From: Aquibacillus rhizosphaerae
GTDB taxonomy: Bacteria; Bacillota; Bacilli; Bacillales; Amphibacillaceae
Assembly (NCBI RefSeq): GCF_030282825.1
Contig: NZ_JASTZU010000058.1
Span: forward strand, 248,001-312,000
Reading direction: 5' to 3'
Length of the DNA stretch: 64,000 nucleotides
Below the pieces are notes generated by a model. The model saw only the letters and a program-made list of their open reading frames with translations, had not been told where the DNA came from and ran no database searches. The translations under genes and the position numbers were made by a program. Below are positions 25,199 to 35,003 of this stretch, one piece after another. Position 1 is the stretch's first letter. The number at the start of each line of letters is the position of its first letter.

Positions 25199-25231
25199 AA
25201 AAAGCGACTGTTCTTAATGAACAATCGCCTT
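25199..25231 (-). terminator. Terminator downstream of the GNAT gene
   Basis: On the minus strand GCGATTGTTC pairs with GAACAGTCGC (one mismatch) across a 6-nt loop and is followed by TTTTTC. It is directly downstream of the gene ending at 25247. Confidence 0.8.
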
Positions 25232-25246
25232 ACCTGTTGAAAAGAT

Positions 25247-25816
25247 TTACTCGATAGAATTTTTATAATAAATTAAATTATCTGTCCATCCTCCGAATTC
25301 AAAAATAAATCCTTTTCTTGTACACTCATATGTCATCCCTACACTCTCTGCTAGATTGAATGAAGCAGAATTATCTACATTGATATGGGCTTCTATTCGA
25401 TGGAATTTCAAATGATTAAAAGCAATATGAAGTGCTTCTTTAACGGCTTCTTTACCGTATCCTTTTCTCCAATATTGATTATGGATGAAGTATCCTATCC
25501 TTCCCCATTGGAAGTCATCTCTTGCTAAGGTTGAAAAATCAACCATACCTAGATGAGTACCGTCTTCTTTTCTAAATACGCCAAACACGTGAGCAATATC
25601 TGTAATTGCTAGATCTTGATGTTTATCTACTAGATTATGAAACCATTCTTGTGTACAATCACTCATATCTATTTTCCCTTGATCGTGTCGATGTTGAGAT
25701 GAATAACGGCTTTCAAATTCGCTTAGCCAATTCTCATAGTCGGATTTCTTTAAAGGTCTTATTTCTAACCTTTCTGTTTCTGAAACAACCTCAAATGATT
25801 CTTCTTTCAATGGCAA
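25247..25816 (-). CDS. GNAT acetyltransferase (RimJ/RimL type)
   Basis: A protein of about 189 residues: ETERLEIRPLKKSDYENWL at the N-terminus, GMVDFSTLARDDFQWGRIGY for the central strands, the acetyl-CoA motif QYWRKGYGKEAVKEALHIAF, and INVDNSASFNLAESVGMTYE for motif B. These are the hallmarks of ribosomal-protein-type N-acetyltransferases. AGAGGAG before a TTG at 25816 gives the best start; the frame stays open 13 codons further. A short 33-codon frame (ATG 25893) with AAAGGTG overlaps the region just upstream and might be an old N-terminus in another frame. Confidence 0.85.
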   Translation of the reverse strand: MPLKEESFEVVSETERLEIRPLKKSDYENWLSEFESRYSSQHRHDQGKIDMSDCTQEWFHNLVDKHQDLAITDIAHVFGVFRKEDGTHLGMVDFSTLARDDFQWGRIGYFIHNQYWRKGYGKEAVKEALHIAFNHLKFHRIEAHINVDNSASFNLAESVGMTYECTRKGFIFEFGGWTDNLIYYKNSIE

Positions 25817-26043
25817 TGTGACATCTCCTCTGTATAGTTTTTTTCCAAAAGACAAAACCAGCTTTGTTATCCTGATTTAATTTATATGCCATAAGACATC
25901 ACACCTTTCTATATGTAATATAAATAGCCTACCATTATTAGTTACATTTTTTAAGCCATTCTACTATTTTATAAAATTTCTTTAACTACAATGCAAGATT
26001 TCATTATAAAATAAAAATATGAAAGCCAAAAAGGAGAAATATA

Positions 26044-26496
26044 TTGGAGATACAAACGAAAAGACTTAAAATCATTTCCTGCACAGAAGAGGCATTATCA
26101 AATAATTCAAAATCAGAAGAATATGAGATTGGTCCTCATATAAATATGTATTTAGAGGAACTACAAGAAGATTCCTCTCTTTTAGGTTGGGGTGTATGGT
26201 TGGTTATAGAGAAAGAAAACAATCGTATTATTGGTGATATTGGGTTTAAAGGAAAGCCAAATGCAGAAAACATCGTTGAAGTAGGATATGGGATTGTACA
26301 TTCATCACAAAACAAAGGCTATGCAACTGAATCAGTTAGAGAAATTATACAATTGGCGTTTTCATTTAGAAACGTAAATAAAATAGTTGCTGAATGTCAG
26401 GATGATAATATTTCCTCCATTAGAGTGTTAGAAAAGTTGCATATGAATAGAATAAAACCAGAAAATAATATGTTGAAATGGCAATTGGATAAGTGA
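26044..26496 (+). CDS. GNAT acetyltransferase
   Basis: A 150-residue acetyltransferase: the N-terminal strand MEIQTKRLKIISCT, then LVIEKENNRIIGDIGFKGKP, the EVGYGIVHSSQNKGYATESV acetyl-CoA-binding segment (Q-x-x-G-Y-A/G form), and VAECQDDNISSIRVLEKLHM. It starts at TTG with AAAAGGAGAAA upstream. It is a single plus-strand gene ended by a strong hairpin. Substrate unknown. Confidence 0.85.
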   Translation: MEIQTKRLKIISCTEEALSNNSKSEEYEIGPHINMYLEELQEDSSLLGWGVWLVIEKENNRIIGDIGFKGKPNAENIVEVGYGIVHSSQNKGYATESVREIIQLAFSFRNVNKIVAECQDDNISSIRVLEKLHMNRIKPENNMLKWQLDK

Positions 26497-26512
26497 CTTT
26501 TCACTCACTAAA

Positions 26513-26544
26513 AACAAAGACGTGTATCTTATAGCACGTCTTTG
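26513..26544 (+). terminator. Terminator of the plus-strand GNAT gene
   Basis: ACAAAGACGTG and CACGTCTTTGT form a perfect 11-bp stem with a 10-nt loop, beginning 16 bp after the stop codon. Confidence 0.8.
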
Positions 26545-26606
26545 TTGAAGCAGGGGACGGTTCTCCGCTTCCTAAATTCGGAAGCAAGGAACAGTCCCCT
26601 GCTTCA
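26545..26606 (+). repeat. Bacillaceae-type palindromic repeat
   Basis: GAAGCAGGGGACGGTTCT is followed by CCGCTTCC, then an inverted version (GGAAGC...CAGTCCCCTGCTTC). A diverged copy (GGTACGGTTCTCCGCTTCC, then GGAAGCAACG) lies at 28786-28825. Confidence 0.75.
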
Positions 26607-26757
26607 TCTTGTTTGTAAAATGAAGAATTGCAAGGTTCACTTTCACTGAATTATCCCTAAATAACTTAACACTTTTTTAATAGAGAATAGTACATACAAA
26701 GAAAATTGTTTAGGCTATAATTATTTTACTTAAAAGAAATATATCTGGAGGGAAATA

Positions 26758-28233
26758 ATGAAAAAAATGATTGATCAACTTAAGCCTTTCTTGCCTGTAG
26801 CAGCTTACGATAGAGCTTCAGAATTTGAAGATGATAGTTTTGAAATAGTCGATCTACATACAGATGAAGAGATTGGTACCTATGTTGTAAATGCAGATGG
26901 TGAATTGATAAGCTTCACTATTTTTGATGAAACACAAGCAGGATCGGTCACAAAAGAAGAAATTGCGTCTATTGCTGAAAAATTCATCAACATCTTCCAT
27001 CCAAATAAAAAAGAATATGAACTTTCGGCAATTTTAGATTTAGATAACCCTTATATGGTTGTTTATGAAAAAAGAGATGAAAAACTCGGTTTGTATTTAC
27101 ATGGAATAGGATTTACTGTTTCGATTGCTACAAACGGCCAAATTACACACTTTCATTATGTGGAAGGAGAGTATGAAGTCGAATACGCGGATGTTGTTGT
27201 TACAAAAGAAGAAGCATTGAAGCAATACATAAGTCAACTAGACTTTGAACTTATCATTCAACAATTTGATCATGAAGTATATAAAAATGGAGATAATCAC
27301 TATCACTTAGCCTATAATGTGATTGACGATGCGACAGATATACCGATTGACGGATCTGAACCATTTAGCATTAGGGAAGAACACCCTTTTGGACCTGCCA
27401 TACCGTCACAGGATGTTCCAGACAAAACTATATATGAAATTCTGGGCATCACTTCCTCATATAAAAAGTTGGATGAGAAAAAAGACCAAGGAAAGCGTAC
27501 TGAAATTTGGTCAAAGCAAACCAATGTTGATTCATTTTCATTTGATATGGATGATCCAGAAGAACATGTCATAAAGCTCTGTTTTGACGAAAAAACGGGT
27601 TTACTCCTGCAGGTTAAAAACGGCGAAGAATATGATGAATCAAACGATGAACTAAGTAAAGATAATGCTCAAAAACATGCTTTAAATCTTATGTTTAAAC
27701 TGTTTCCTGACACGAATGAAAGGTTTCAGCTAGAAGATTTTGAAGAAGAATTTTATTCTTACCTAGATGAAGGTGAAGATGATGACTTCATGGAAGAAGA
27801 AGATTTTGATGTTTCGTTGGATTTAGGCGATGAAGACATGTTTGATGATTATATAGAATATGAACCAACGTATACCTTCTACTTCCATTTACACCATAAA
27901 GGCATAAGAATGGACCAGCATGCATCTTTCATAGAAGTTGGTAAATTCACAGGAAAAATTACGAATGTTGAATTGGATATACCTGAAGATGAACTATATA
28001 TGCAACTACCAACAAGCCCAGTAATATCTTCTGATGAAGCAAAAGAGATCTATAAGAAGTATCTTCAAATGGAACTTAAGTTTATCCAAGAGTACGAAGA
28101 CGAAAGTGAAAAAATGATTTATAAACTAAGCTACGTTCCAGAATTTCCTGAAACAGTTGGCCACGTTCGTGCCATTGAAGCCATCACAGGAGAAGCCATG
28201 TATGTGGATGTAGGTGACGCGACATTTTTATAA
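26758..28233 (+). CDS. YcdB/YcdC-repeat-like acidic protein, 491 aa
   Basis: A 491-residue, very acidic protein without signal peptide or membrane helix. It has two similar halves with YVVNADGELISF/ITKEEIASIAEKF-like and KDNAQKHALNLMF/ISSDEAKEIYKK-like elements, reminiscent of PepSY-related YcdB/YcdC repeats. There is a poly-acid linker around residues 330-365 (EEEDFDVSLDLGDED). CTGGAGGG precedes the ATG. The assignment to the YcdB/YcdC family is moderate. Relatives are of unknown function; a cytoplasmic location here is suggested by the absence of an export signal. Confidence 0.6.
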   Translation: MKKMIDQLKPFLPVAAYDRASEFEDDSFEIVDLHTDEEIGTYVVNADGELISFTIFDETQAGSVTKEEIASIAEKFINIFHPNKKEYELSAILDLDNPYMVVYEKRDEKLGLYLHGIGFTVSIATNGQITHFHYVEGEYEVEYADVVVTKEEALKQYISQLDFELIIQQFDHEVYKNGDNHYHLAYNVIDDATDIPIDGSEPFSIREEHPFGPAIPSQDVPDKTIYEILGITSSYKKLDEKKDQGKRTEIWSKQTNVDSFSFDMDDPEEHVIKLCFDEKTGLLLQVKNGEEYDESNDELSKDNAQKHALNLMFKLFPDTNERFQLEDFEEEFYSYLDEGEDDDFMEEEDFDVSLDLGDEDMFDDYIEYEPTYTFYFHLHHKGIRMDQHASFIEVGKFTGKITNVELDIPEDELYMQLPTSPVISSDEAKEIYKKYLQMELKFIQEYEDESEKMIYKLSYVPEFPETVGHVRAIEAITGEAMYVDVGDATFL

Positions 28234-28287
28234 GCAAAAGCAACAGACTCTGCTTCTTTCCTTTTCTAGCTTAACAGACTTTAAGCT

Positions 28288-28445
28288 TTTTATAATTATA
28301 AAATATGTTATAATTAAACCATAGAAGTATAAACTAAATAGACCACAGAAGTAACTGTGGTCTATAGATAAGCGGTTCCCCCAGAGGGATCGGCTATCCG
28401 TTTTTGCGATAGACCTCACCTAAAGACTTGTGGGTAAATAGGGAG
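28288..28445 (+). ncRNA. Putative antitoxin antisense RNA of the type I module
   Basis: A TATAAT box at about 28309-28314 on the plus strand precedes a gene-free region that runs convergent to the toxin gene. It contains a perfect hairpin (AGACCACAG with CTGTGGTCT) and CGGTTCCCCCAGAGGGATCG followed by GGCTATCCGTTTTT, a terminator-like end. The same blocks occur beside the second copy at 35590-35660. By analogy with bsrG/SR4 and txpA/RatA, this RNA would pair with the 3' end of the toxin mRNA. The exact ends are not known. Confidence 0.55.
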
Positions 28446-28447
28446 GT

Positions 28448-28543
28448 CTATTTTTTATTGATCAAAGAAACGACCAAAGCAAGTAATGCAATCAAGAAAG
28501 TTCCAAAGCTAAACATGGAAACAAAACTCTCATACATACTCAT
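28448..28543 (-). CDS. Holin-like type I toxin peptide, 31 aa
   Basis: A 31-codon gene: MSMYESFVSMFSFGTFLIAL followed by LALVVSLINKK, a short acidic/polar start, one membrane helix and a Lys-Lys end, the pattern of the putative holin-like toxin family (BsrG/TxpA-like). AAAGGGGG lies 8 nt before the chosen ATG. A TTATAATC -10 box lies about 75 bp upstream on the minus strand. By family knowledge the peptide inserts into the membrane and is held off by an overlapping antisense RNA. A broken second copy lies 7 kb away. Confidence 0.8.
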   Translation of the reverse strand: MSMYESFVSMFSFGTFLIALLALVVSLINKK

Positions 28544-28758
28544 AGGCATCACCCCCTTTTCTGTGGGGTTAGCCGACCTCTCCATAAAGAACATTATCTT
28601 ACTAGATTATAACATAGATTCATTAAAACGAGAACAAACATTCCCATAGTATATGAAAAGATCGAGGTAGTATGCTGGTGAATTCTAATTCCTTTATGGT
28701 GGATGAAAGTAGTACTTTTGTTCATATTCTAGTTGCTTTAATTAGGAGTATCTTTTCT

Positions 28759-28929
28759 CTATACACTTCCATCGAAAGAAGCAAGGTACGGTTCTCCGCT
28801 TCCTAAATTCGGAAGCAACGAAACGTTCTCGTTCGATAAAGCAACACCCAGAAATCCAACAAACATCATTGTAATAACTACCGCGTATAATATCATATCT
28901 AACAAAACGTAGATCAAGGACATTTTCAT
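28759..28929 (-). CDS. Small single-pass membrane protein, 56 aa (3' end in a repeat)
   Basis: The frame from ATG 28929 encodes MKMSLIYVLLDMILYAVVIT followed by MMFVGFLGVALS, one strong membrane helix, then a polar tail. AAGGG lies 8 nt upstream. The last ~20 codons are encoded by a copy of the palindromic repeat also present at 26545, so the C-terminus may have been created by repeat insertion. The other frames here lack hydrophobic structure. Moderately uncertain. Confidence 0.4.
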   Translation of the reverse strand: MKMSLIYVLLDMILYAVVITMMFVGFLGVALSNENVSLLPNLGSGEPYLASFDGSV

Positions 28930-29038
28930 AAGACAACCCTTCCTAAAGAGTATTAAGGGGAGGGTTTCTGATATTACCCCCTTAATACTATGGACAAGAG
29001 ACCTGTCCTGTGTCCCATTGTGTCCCCAAACTGAGTTA

Positions 29039-32000
29039 CTATTCTACATGAATACCAATTTTATCTCCGTCAATTTCTATGAACTTCATACCTTCTTTTT
29101 TGTTATACTCCAAACTTTTTATAAGAAGCGTACTTTGTAGTAGTACTTTATACTTTTCGATTACTTCTTTCATTGATACATCAACATCAAAGACAAGGTT
29201 CACGCGTTGTTCGACTGGGAGGTTCAATTCTTTTCTATATTGTTGAACGGCACGGATAAGTTCTCGTACTTTCCCTTCTTTTCGTAAATCGTCTGTTATC
29301 GTTGTATTTAAAAATACACTAAAAGTTGAATTTGACGCCATTTCCATCCCTTGATACGTTTTTTGATTAACGATTAAATCATCAAGTTCTACTTGAACCT
29401 TTTCACCAGTCGGAGAATCCGTTTCAAAATAACCTTGTTCAACAACCTTTTTTGCATCCTCAGGTGTTACAGATTGCAATGATTTTTGCACAACCCCCAC
29501 CAGCTTACCGAGTTTTGGACCTGCAGTTGGAAAGTTCAACTTTAGTTCATATTGTACAGAATCTCCCGCACTATCTTGTAACTGCACACGCTTGACATTG
29601 ATTTCTTCTTTAATGATATAAGCGTATTTCTGAAGCAATTCCGTATCATTTTTCGAACCCACTACTGTGAGCAAAGATAGAGGTTGCTTTGTTTTAATAC
29701 TTGTCATATTTCGAGCGGAACGAGCTAGCTCTACGACTTGTAACACGCTATCCATTTCCATTTCTAACACTGGATTAATCTCTTCCCTATTTGCTTTAGG
29801 GAAATCGGAAAGGTGTACACTCTCACTCGTTAAATTCATATAAATATCTTCTGCGATAAAGGGTGTAAAGGGAGCAAGTAAACGGCTTACTCTTACTAAT
29901 ACCTTATATAATGTATGGTAAGCCGCTAATTTATCATCATTTAATCCTTCGCTCCAGAACCGTTCGCGTGACCTGCGGATATACCAATTACTAACTTGTT
30001 CAACTAATATGGCTAATTCTCTTGCTCCTGCAGTAAAATCGTAATTATCTAGATGTCCCATAACGTTTTGTGTTACCGTATTTAATCGAGATAACACCCA
30101 CATATCTAGAAGGGATGGTTTTCCTTGGTGATGGTTAGCAGGATCAAAACCATCTATCTCCCCGTAAAGCGTATAAAAGGAATGCACATTGTTCAGCGTA
30201 TCGACTAGCTTTGATTTTGCCTGACTGACAATGTTTTCTGAAAAGCGTTTATTATTCCAAGGTGCACTATCTGCAAGTAACGCCCAACGCAGGGCGTCAG
30301 CACCATAGTTTTCAACTAAATCCATTGGGTCAATGACATTCCCTTTACTCTTAGACATTTTCCGTCCGTTTTCATCTAGGATGTGCCCTAGTGATAAGAC
30401 CCGTTTATAAGGTGCTTTCCCTGTGAAAAGAGATGAAACTGTTAGCAAGCTATAGAACCAACCTCTCGTCTGATCTACCCCTTCCGCAATCACATCTGCT
30501 GGGAATTGCTTATCAAACAGCTCTTTATTTTCAAATGGATAATGGTACTGTGCAAACGGCATAGACCCGCTATCAAACCAAACATCAATAACTTCTTTCG
30601 TTCTCTTCATGTCATTAGCGCAAGTTGGACATGTCACTATTACGTTATCGACATAGGGCTTATGGAGCTCAAGACCATCCTCCATTCCACTTTTTGTATG
30701 TTCCTTTAAATCTTGAATACTACCAGGAACATACTGATGATTACATTCGTCGCAAACCCACACATTAAGTGGTGTCCCCCAGTACCGATTCCTTCCTAGA
30801 TTCCAGTCGACCATATTTTCAAGAAATTTACCAAACCGACCATCCTTCATATGATCCGGATGCCATTGTACTGTTTGATTATTTTTTAAAATAGTCTCCT
30901 TCATTTCCGTTGTTTTGATAAACCACCCTTCCATCGCATAATAGATAAGTGGTGAATCACAACGCCAGCAATGAGGATAGCTATGTTCAAATTTCTCTTT
31001 TGAAAATAGTAGGCCTAGATCTGCTAATAACTTTATGATTTTAACGTCACTATTTTTTGTGAATTCGCCCGCTAGTGGCTCGAATACATCCGTATAACAC
31101 CCTTTTTCATCAACAATGTTAACAAAATCCAGACCACTTTCCTTAATCACATTGTAATCGTCTTCCCCGTGTGCTGGGGCTAGATGAACAATACCAGTTC
31201 CACTATCATCGGTTACGAAGTTTGCAGAAATGACTTCATGGCCACGTTCAAGCGTGAGATAGTTAAAAGGGGCCTGATACGTAAGCCCGACAAATTCATG
31301 CCCTTTATGCTCACTTAAAACCGTACAATTATCTCCCAAAATATCTTTCACGAGGTTTTTAGCAACGATATAAATCTCATCATTTTGCTGGACTTTCACA
31401 TAATCTAAATCCTCATGGACAGCAAGCGCAACATTTGATGGAAGCGTCCACGGTGTTGTCGTCCACCCTAAGAAATATTCACGATCTTTCCCATCAACCT
31501 TGAATTTTGCTGTAACAGATAAATCCTTTACATCCTTATATCCCTGAGCTACCTCATGAGAACTGAGAGAGGTTTGACAGCTAGGGCAATAAGGAGTGAC
31601 TCGGTGACCACGATAAAGCAATCCTTCTTGATGAATTTTGGAAAGAATGTGCCAAACGCTTTCAATATAGTCATTATTGAGCGTCACATAAGGATCATCC
31701 ATGTCGACCCAATAGCCGATTGCCTCGGTAAATGTACGCCACTGCTTCTCATAATCGAATACGCTTTTTTTACATTCATCAATAAATTTTTCAACACCGT
31801 ATTCCTCAATTTCTTGTTTACCAGAAATCCCGATTTTCTTTTCAACACCTAATTCTACAGGAAGACCATGGGTATCCCATCCTGCTTTTCGGATCACTTG
31901 ATAGCCACGCATCGTTTGATATCTAGCAACAAAATCTTTGATTACACGACCTAAAACATGCCCAGCATGTGGAAGCCCATTAGCAGTTGGTGGCCCTTCG

Positions 32001-32128
32001 TAAAATACGAACGATTTTTTCCCCTCACGATTTGCAATTGATTTCCGGAAAATATGATTTGCATCCCAAAAATCTTGAATTCGCTTTTCCCGTTCTACCG
32101 GTTTTTCATTTACACTAACCTTTCGCAT
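29039..32128 (-). CDS. ileS: Isoleucyl-tRNA synthetase, type 2
   Basis: A 1029-residue class I synthetase charging tRNA-Ile. The HIGH-type motif is HAGH at residues 54-57 within [17 protein letters not shown]. The CP1 editing domain includes [12 protein letters not shown] (about residue 220). KMSKS is intact in [16 protein letters not shown], followed by the anticodon-binding domain ([12 protein letters not shown]). The NGLPHAGH context and the absence of the C-terminal zinc knuckle of type 1 enzymes indicate the eukaryote-like IleRS2 group, which by family knowledge is less sensitive to mupirocin. Transcription is controlled by a T-box leader. A Bacillaceae repeat separates leader and gene. 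Whether it is the only ileS cannot be told. Confidence 0.95.
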   Translation of the reverse strand: MRKVSVNEKPVEREKRIQDFWDANHIFRKSIANREGKKSFVFYEGPPTANGLPHAGHVLGRVIKDFVARYQTMRGYQVIRKAGWDTHGLPVELGVEKKIGISGKQEIEEYGVEKFIDECKKSVFDYEKQWRTFTEAIGYWVDMDDPYVTLNNDYIESVWHILSKIHQEGLLYRGHRVTPYCPSCQTSLSSHEVAQGYKDVKDLSVTAKFKVDGKDREYFLGWTTTPWTLPSNVALAVHEDLDYVKVQQNDEIYIVAKNLVKDILGDNCTVLSEHKGHEFVGLTYQAPFNYLTLERGHEVISANFVTDDSGTGIVHLAPAHGEDDYNVIKESGLDFVNIVDEKGCYTDVFEPLAGEFTKNSDVKIIKLLADLGLLFSKEKFEHSYPHCWRCDSPLIYYAMEGWFIKTTEMKETILKNNQTVQWHPDHMKDGRFGKFLENMVDWNLGRNRYWGTPLNVWVCDECNHQYVPGSIQDLKEHTKSGMEDGLELHKPYVDNVIVTCPTCANDMKRTKEVIDVWFDSGSMPFAQYHYPFENKELFDKQFPADVIAEGVDQTRGWFYSLLTVSSLFTGKAPYKRVLSLGHILDENGRKMSKSKGNVIDPMDLVENYGADALRWALLADSAPWNNKRFSENIVSQAKSKLVDTLNNVHSFYTLYGEIDGFDPANHHQGKPSLLDMWVLSRLNTVTQNVMGHLDNYDFTAGARELAILVEQVSNWYIRRSRERFWSEGLNDDKLAAYHTLYKVLVRVSRLLAPFTPFIAEDIYMNLTSESVHLSDFPKANREEINPVLEMEMDSVLQVVELARSARNMTSIKTKQPLSLLTVVGSKNDTELLQKYAYIIKEEINVKRVQLQDSAGDSVQYELKLNFPTAGPKLGKLVGVVQKSLQSVTPEDAKKVVEQGYFETDSPTGEKVQVELDDLIVNQKTYQGMEMASNSTFSVFLNTTITDDLRKEGKVRELIRAVQQYRKELNLPVEQRVNLVFDVDVSMKEVIEKYKVLLQSTLLIKSLEYNKKEGMKFIEIDGDKIGIHVE

Positions 32129-32163
32129 CTCATCACACCTTTATTTATTTTTTTGTAAAGAAC

Positions 32164-32284
32164 AAAAGCGTAGGCGCCTTGCTCACCACCGACAAGCTTA
32201 AGACAAGCCTCGGCGTGGCGTTCTTTGCCACATAGAGGATTGTCTTAAGACCTCGAGGGGGTAGGCGCCGAAGCTAGACGTGGC
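32164..32284. repeat. Bacillaceae GCGCCTAC...CCCTCGAG repeat in the ileS leader
   Basis: GTAGGCGCCTTGCTCACCAC, GACAAGCTTAAGACAAGCC and CTTAAGACCTCGAGGGGGT form an imperfect inverted structure that would be transcribed between the T-box terminator and the ileS start. The same element in opposite orientation lies at 58374-58466. Confidence 0.8.
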
Positions 32285-32337
32285 TGATCCTGCATGTTAT
32301 CCACACCTAGCATGTTTTATAATTTCCTGGTAGACAA

Positions 32338-32634
32338 CAAAAAAACCCGCCCCTAACTAATGTTAGGGACGAGTTTTAACCCGCGATACCACCCTGATTC
32401 TATGAATAAACCATTCACTGGTTTCATTCATAGCACTCATACAACGTACAATCATACGTGTTCCTTTTAACGGTGGAAACCCGTCAAAGCTTAAAAAATC
32501 TTCAGCTTTGCTTTTCGGAGAGGATTTTCACTATGGTCTGATCATTGACTTTCACCAACCGTCAACTCTCTGGAGAACAGATTACATACCTACTCGATCT
32601 CGTCATCAAATTAATATTTACAACTTTTGTTAAA
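32338..32634 (-). promoter_or_regulatory. T-box riboswitch controlling ileS
   Basis: On the minus strand the conserved T-box sequence GGGTGGTATCGCGGG is at 32395-32380. It is followed by a terminator (GTCCCTAAC/GTTAGGGGC then T7, 32373-32338). Stem I features CAGAGAGTTGACGGTTGGTG lie ~180 nt upstream. An AUC triplet (isoleucine codon) in GTGAAAATCCTCTCC is a plausible specifier but I could not fold the stem. Upstream, TTGACA (32668-32663) and TATAAC (32646-32641) with 16-bp spacing form the promoter. Uncharged tRNA-Ile would favour read-through into ileS. Confidence 0.92.
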
Positions 32635-32859
32635 AATAAGGTTATACTATTGACGTTAAAAATGTCAAGAGCTTTTGAAAAAAACTTATGGTCTAACCTC
32701 AAAATCCGATATTTAACGAAGAAAGTATTGATAAATATAGATTCTTTGCCACTGGGTTTAAGTACAAAATGTAGACATACACTGGCTATTGTTATCTAAC
32801 AAATTGGGGTTCAAATTACACTACAATTTTAATGATTATTGAACCAATAACACTATTAC

Positions 32860-32945
32860 ACCAACAAAAAATGACCATCAAATTAGTATACAAATTGATA
32901 GTCATTTTACATTACATTTTTAATGATTGTGATAGGAAACGGAAG
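32860..32945. terminator. Bidirectional terminator hairpin (repeat-derived)
   Basis: AAAAATGACCATCAAATTAG...CAAATTGATAGTCATTTTA forms a hairpin with A and T runs on both sides, 90 bp beyond the choloylglycine hydrolase-family stop codon. It shares the hairpin and the following ACATTTTTAATG block with the direct repeats at 14.7 and 17.1 kb. No gene is seen in 32635-32998. Confidence 0.75.
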
Positions 32946-32998
32946 CCGTTACAAAATGTTTAGCTTTTTATTAAGTAAAACCATTCAGCTACCATTTA

Positions 32999-34036
32999 TT
33001 AAACACGATAAAATTGATCTGGATATGTTATAAGCTCTTCTTGGTCAGCCTTAGAGATCAGATGACTAATCGGTTTATAGCTAGTATAAATGATTCGCTC
33101 ATTGTCTTTAGTTGAGTATGGTGTGAAAATTCCAGTTATATCTCCGCTTAACTGATTATCAATTGGAAGCGATAGAGCATGATCTAATTTGTCAAAATCA
33201 AATTGTTGTAACGAGAGTTGTCGAATGTTTTTATTTTTATGATCCTTAAAATAAATAATAAAGTTATTTACATCAAAAACAATACTCCAATAAGTAAATG
33301 TGGGTGGAATTTTCTTTCCAATCCAATTCCACATACTTTGCAGCGATGGCTTAATAGATACTTCCTTTAGTATCAAAAAAGCTTGGTCGATTGCATTAGA
33401 GCTAGGTTGTTGACTAACTTGCTCAATCAAACGATATGCCAATGTAAATCGGTCGAGAGAAGTTGTTTTTCTTGATAATTGTTGAATAGACTTGCTCTCG
33501 AACTGCTTTGCATATTCAAGTGACAGTTCATAACTAGTATTCGTGATCATGTAATGTGTGGCCTTGTCAATAACTTTTGCCTTGCCATTAATAAATTCAA
33601 TTAACACGGTTTCCCCGGTAATATCACAAACCGTATAATGCAATGCATAAATTGACTTTTCAATCCGAACATCCTCTAGATGCTTAAGAACTTCTTCAAC
33701 GCTTCCGAAATTATCAAGTTGATATTGAATCCATTGCAATTCATTTAAACTCGGTCGATTATCTATTACTGGTAATTCTCCATCTTCATGAAACATCATC
33801 GCAATTGCCAACCCATTTTCATTCATACCACTCATCGGTAATTCACGACCAAATTGAGTAAACGTTACATTACCATATTTAGATACCCATTCCACCCTTT
33901 TCTGTTCTTCTTCGGATAACGAAAATTTATTTAGCCCTCGAGGACTTACAACAATTAATCCATGCCCATAATAAAAATCATAGTTTTGCCCCAGTAAGAA
34001 ATGTTCATTTATATTTTTTGTAAATGTTGTACACAT
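32999..34036 (-). CDS. Linear amide C-N hydrolase (choloylglycine hydrolase / penicillin V acylase family)
   Basis: A 345-residue Ntn-hydrolase. It begins MCTTFTKN, so removal of Met exposes the N-terminal nucleophile Cys. GQNYDFYYG carries the family Asp (about residue 20), and the GMNENGLAIAMMFH and YMITNTSYE segments line the substrate pocket in the choloylglycine hydrolase/PVA family. Members hydrolyse bile-salt amides, penicillin V or N-acyl homoserine lactones; which applies cannot be told here. ATAGGAGGTTGC precedes the ATG. There is no signal peptide, so a cytoplasmic enzyme is likely. The AraC regulator gene immediately upstream (82 bp, same strand) could control it. Confidence 0.9.
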   Translation of the reverse strand: MCTTFTKNINEHFLLGQNYDFYYGHGLIVVSPRGLNKFSLSEEEQKRVEWVSKYGNVTFTQFGRELPMSGMNENGLAIAMMFHEDGELPVIDNRPSLNELQWIQYQLDNFGSVEEVLKHLEDVRIEKSIYALHYTVCDITGETVLIEFINGKAKVIDKATHYMITNTSYELSLEYAKQFESKSIQQLSRKTTSLDRFTLAYRLIEQVSQQPSSNAIDQAFLILKEVSIKPSLQSMWNWIGKKIPPTFTYWSIVFDVNNFIIYFKDHKNKNIRQLSLQQFDFDKLDHALSLPIDNQLSGDITGIFTPYSTKDNERIIYTSYKPISHLISKADQEELITYPDQFYRV

Positions 34037-34118
34037 TTCGCAACCTCCTATGTCTTCTTAAAACAAAGATAGCATAGAATGATAGCACTATTTTGACTAT
34101 CGTTGCTATTTTAGTCGC

Positions 34119-35003
34119 CTATGTGATTGAAAAGGAAATATCCATTTTTGAATTATCATCATTTGGTCCTAAAAATTCAGTTCCATATCGTTCTATAACA
34201 AGCTCATTCGTTAGCTTTCCATCTAATACTGGGATGCGATGATAACATATGAAATGATAGGTATTTAAAACTCTTCCCTCTTCATCTTGAAAAAGACGAC
34301 CTTTATGTGTGAAAGTTACGACCTTAGCACTGTCAATTTCTTTTGTTATCATCCCCTCTGGCACTACCGTGAAATCTGCTACCTCTACTGCTACAAGTTC
34401 TTGGTACGTGTGAATTTCGTTTGTTTGATCCACATCATAGCAAACACGATACAAAACATCATTTCTTCTGTTAGCTATTCGATCAACTTGCTGTAAAAAG
34501 CTATTAATAAAAGGAGTAATAGTCGAAACATTTTCATCATGGGAATAACGAGAAATTCCAATTAATTTTATTGATAGTGTTTCGATTCTTTCTTCGATGC
34601 GAACTTTCCCGTTCAAAGCTTTTACCTCTAGAAAAATTGAATTGGCATTGATTGGTTTCAATGGATTGGAGATTTTAAAGTGTGGTTCTTTTCGCAGTCT
34701 ACCTGGAGTTATTCCAAACATTTTTTTGAAATTTCTCGTGAAAACTTCTTGAGATGAGAAACCATATTTTATTGCAATTGTTAACATATCATCTTGTGAT
34801 TGTTTTATGTGTTCAGCTGCCCTCGTTAGCCTTCGTTTCTTTATATAATCATAGACTGACAACCCAACAACTTCTTTAAATAGGCGATAAAAATGGAACT
34901 TAGAAATGTGTATCTCTGCAATTGCTTCATCAATATCAATATCTTCTTCTATATGCTTCTCAAAATTATCTACAAACCTTTGGATACCATCTATATAATT
35001 AAC
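34119..35003 (-). CDS. AraC-family regulator with GyrI-like effector domain
   Basis: A regulator of about 294 residues. Two helix-turn-helix motifs lie at the N-terminus (IAEIHISKFHFYRLFKEVVG, then IAIKYGFSSQEVFTRNFKKM with the typical GITPGRLRK end), followed by a GyrI-like ligand domain (residues ~125-290). This is the Rob/YdeE-like type responding to small amphipathic compounds. The only start at correct distance from AAGGAGG is a GTT at 35003; a TTG at 35021 lies upstream of the ribosome site and an in-frame GTG abuts it. The start is therefore doubtful or non-canonical. The hydrolase gene downstream is a likely target. Confidence 0.85.
   Translation of the reverse strand, partial: VNYIDGIQRFVDNFEKHIEEDIDIDEAIAEIHISKFHFYRLFKEVVGLSVYDYIKKRRLTRAAEHIKQSQDDMLTIAIKYGFSSQEVFTRNFKKMFGITPGRLRKEPHFKISNPLKPINANSIFLEVKALNGKVRIEERIETLSIKLIGISRYSHDENVSTITPFINSFLQQVDRIANRRNDVLYRVCYDVDQTNEIHTYQELVAVEVADFTVVPEGMITKEIDSAKVVTFTHKGRLFQDEEGRVLNTYHFICYHRIPVLDGKLTNELVIERYGTEFLGPNDDNSKMDISFSIT

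Noticed and set aside
30506-31852. Plus-strand open frames inside ileS
   Set aside because: They are shadows of a well-conserved 1029-residue synthetase and show no initiation signals.
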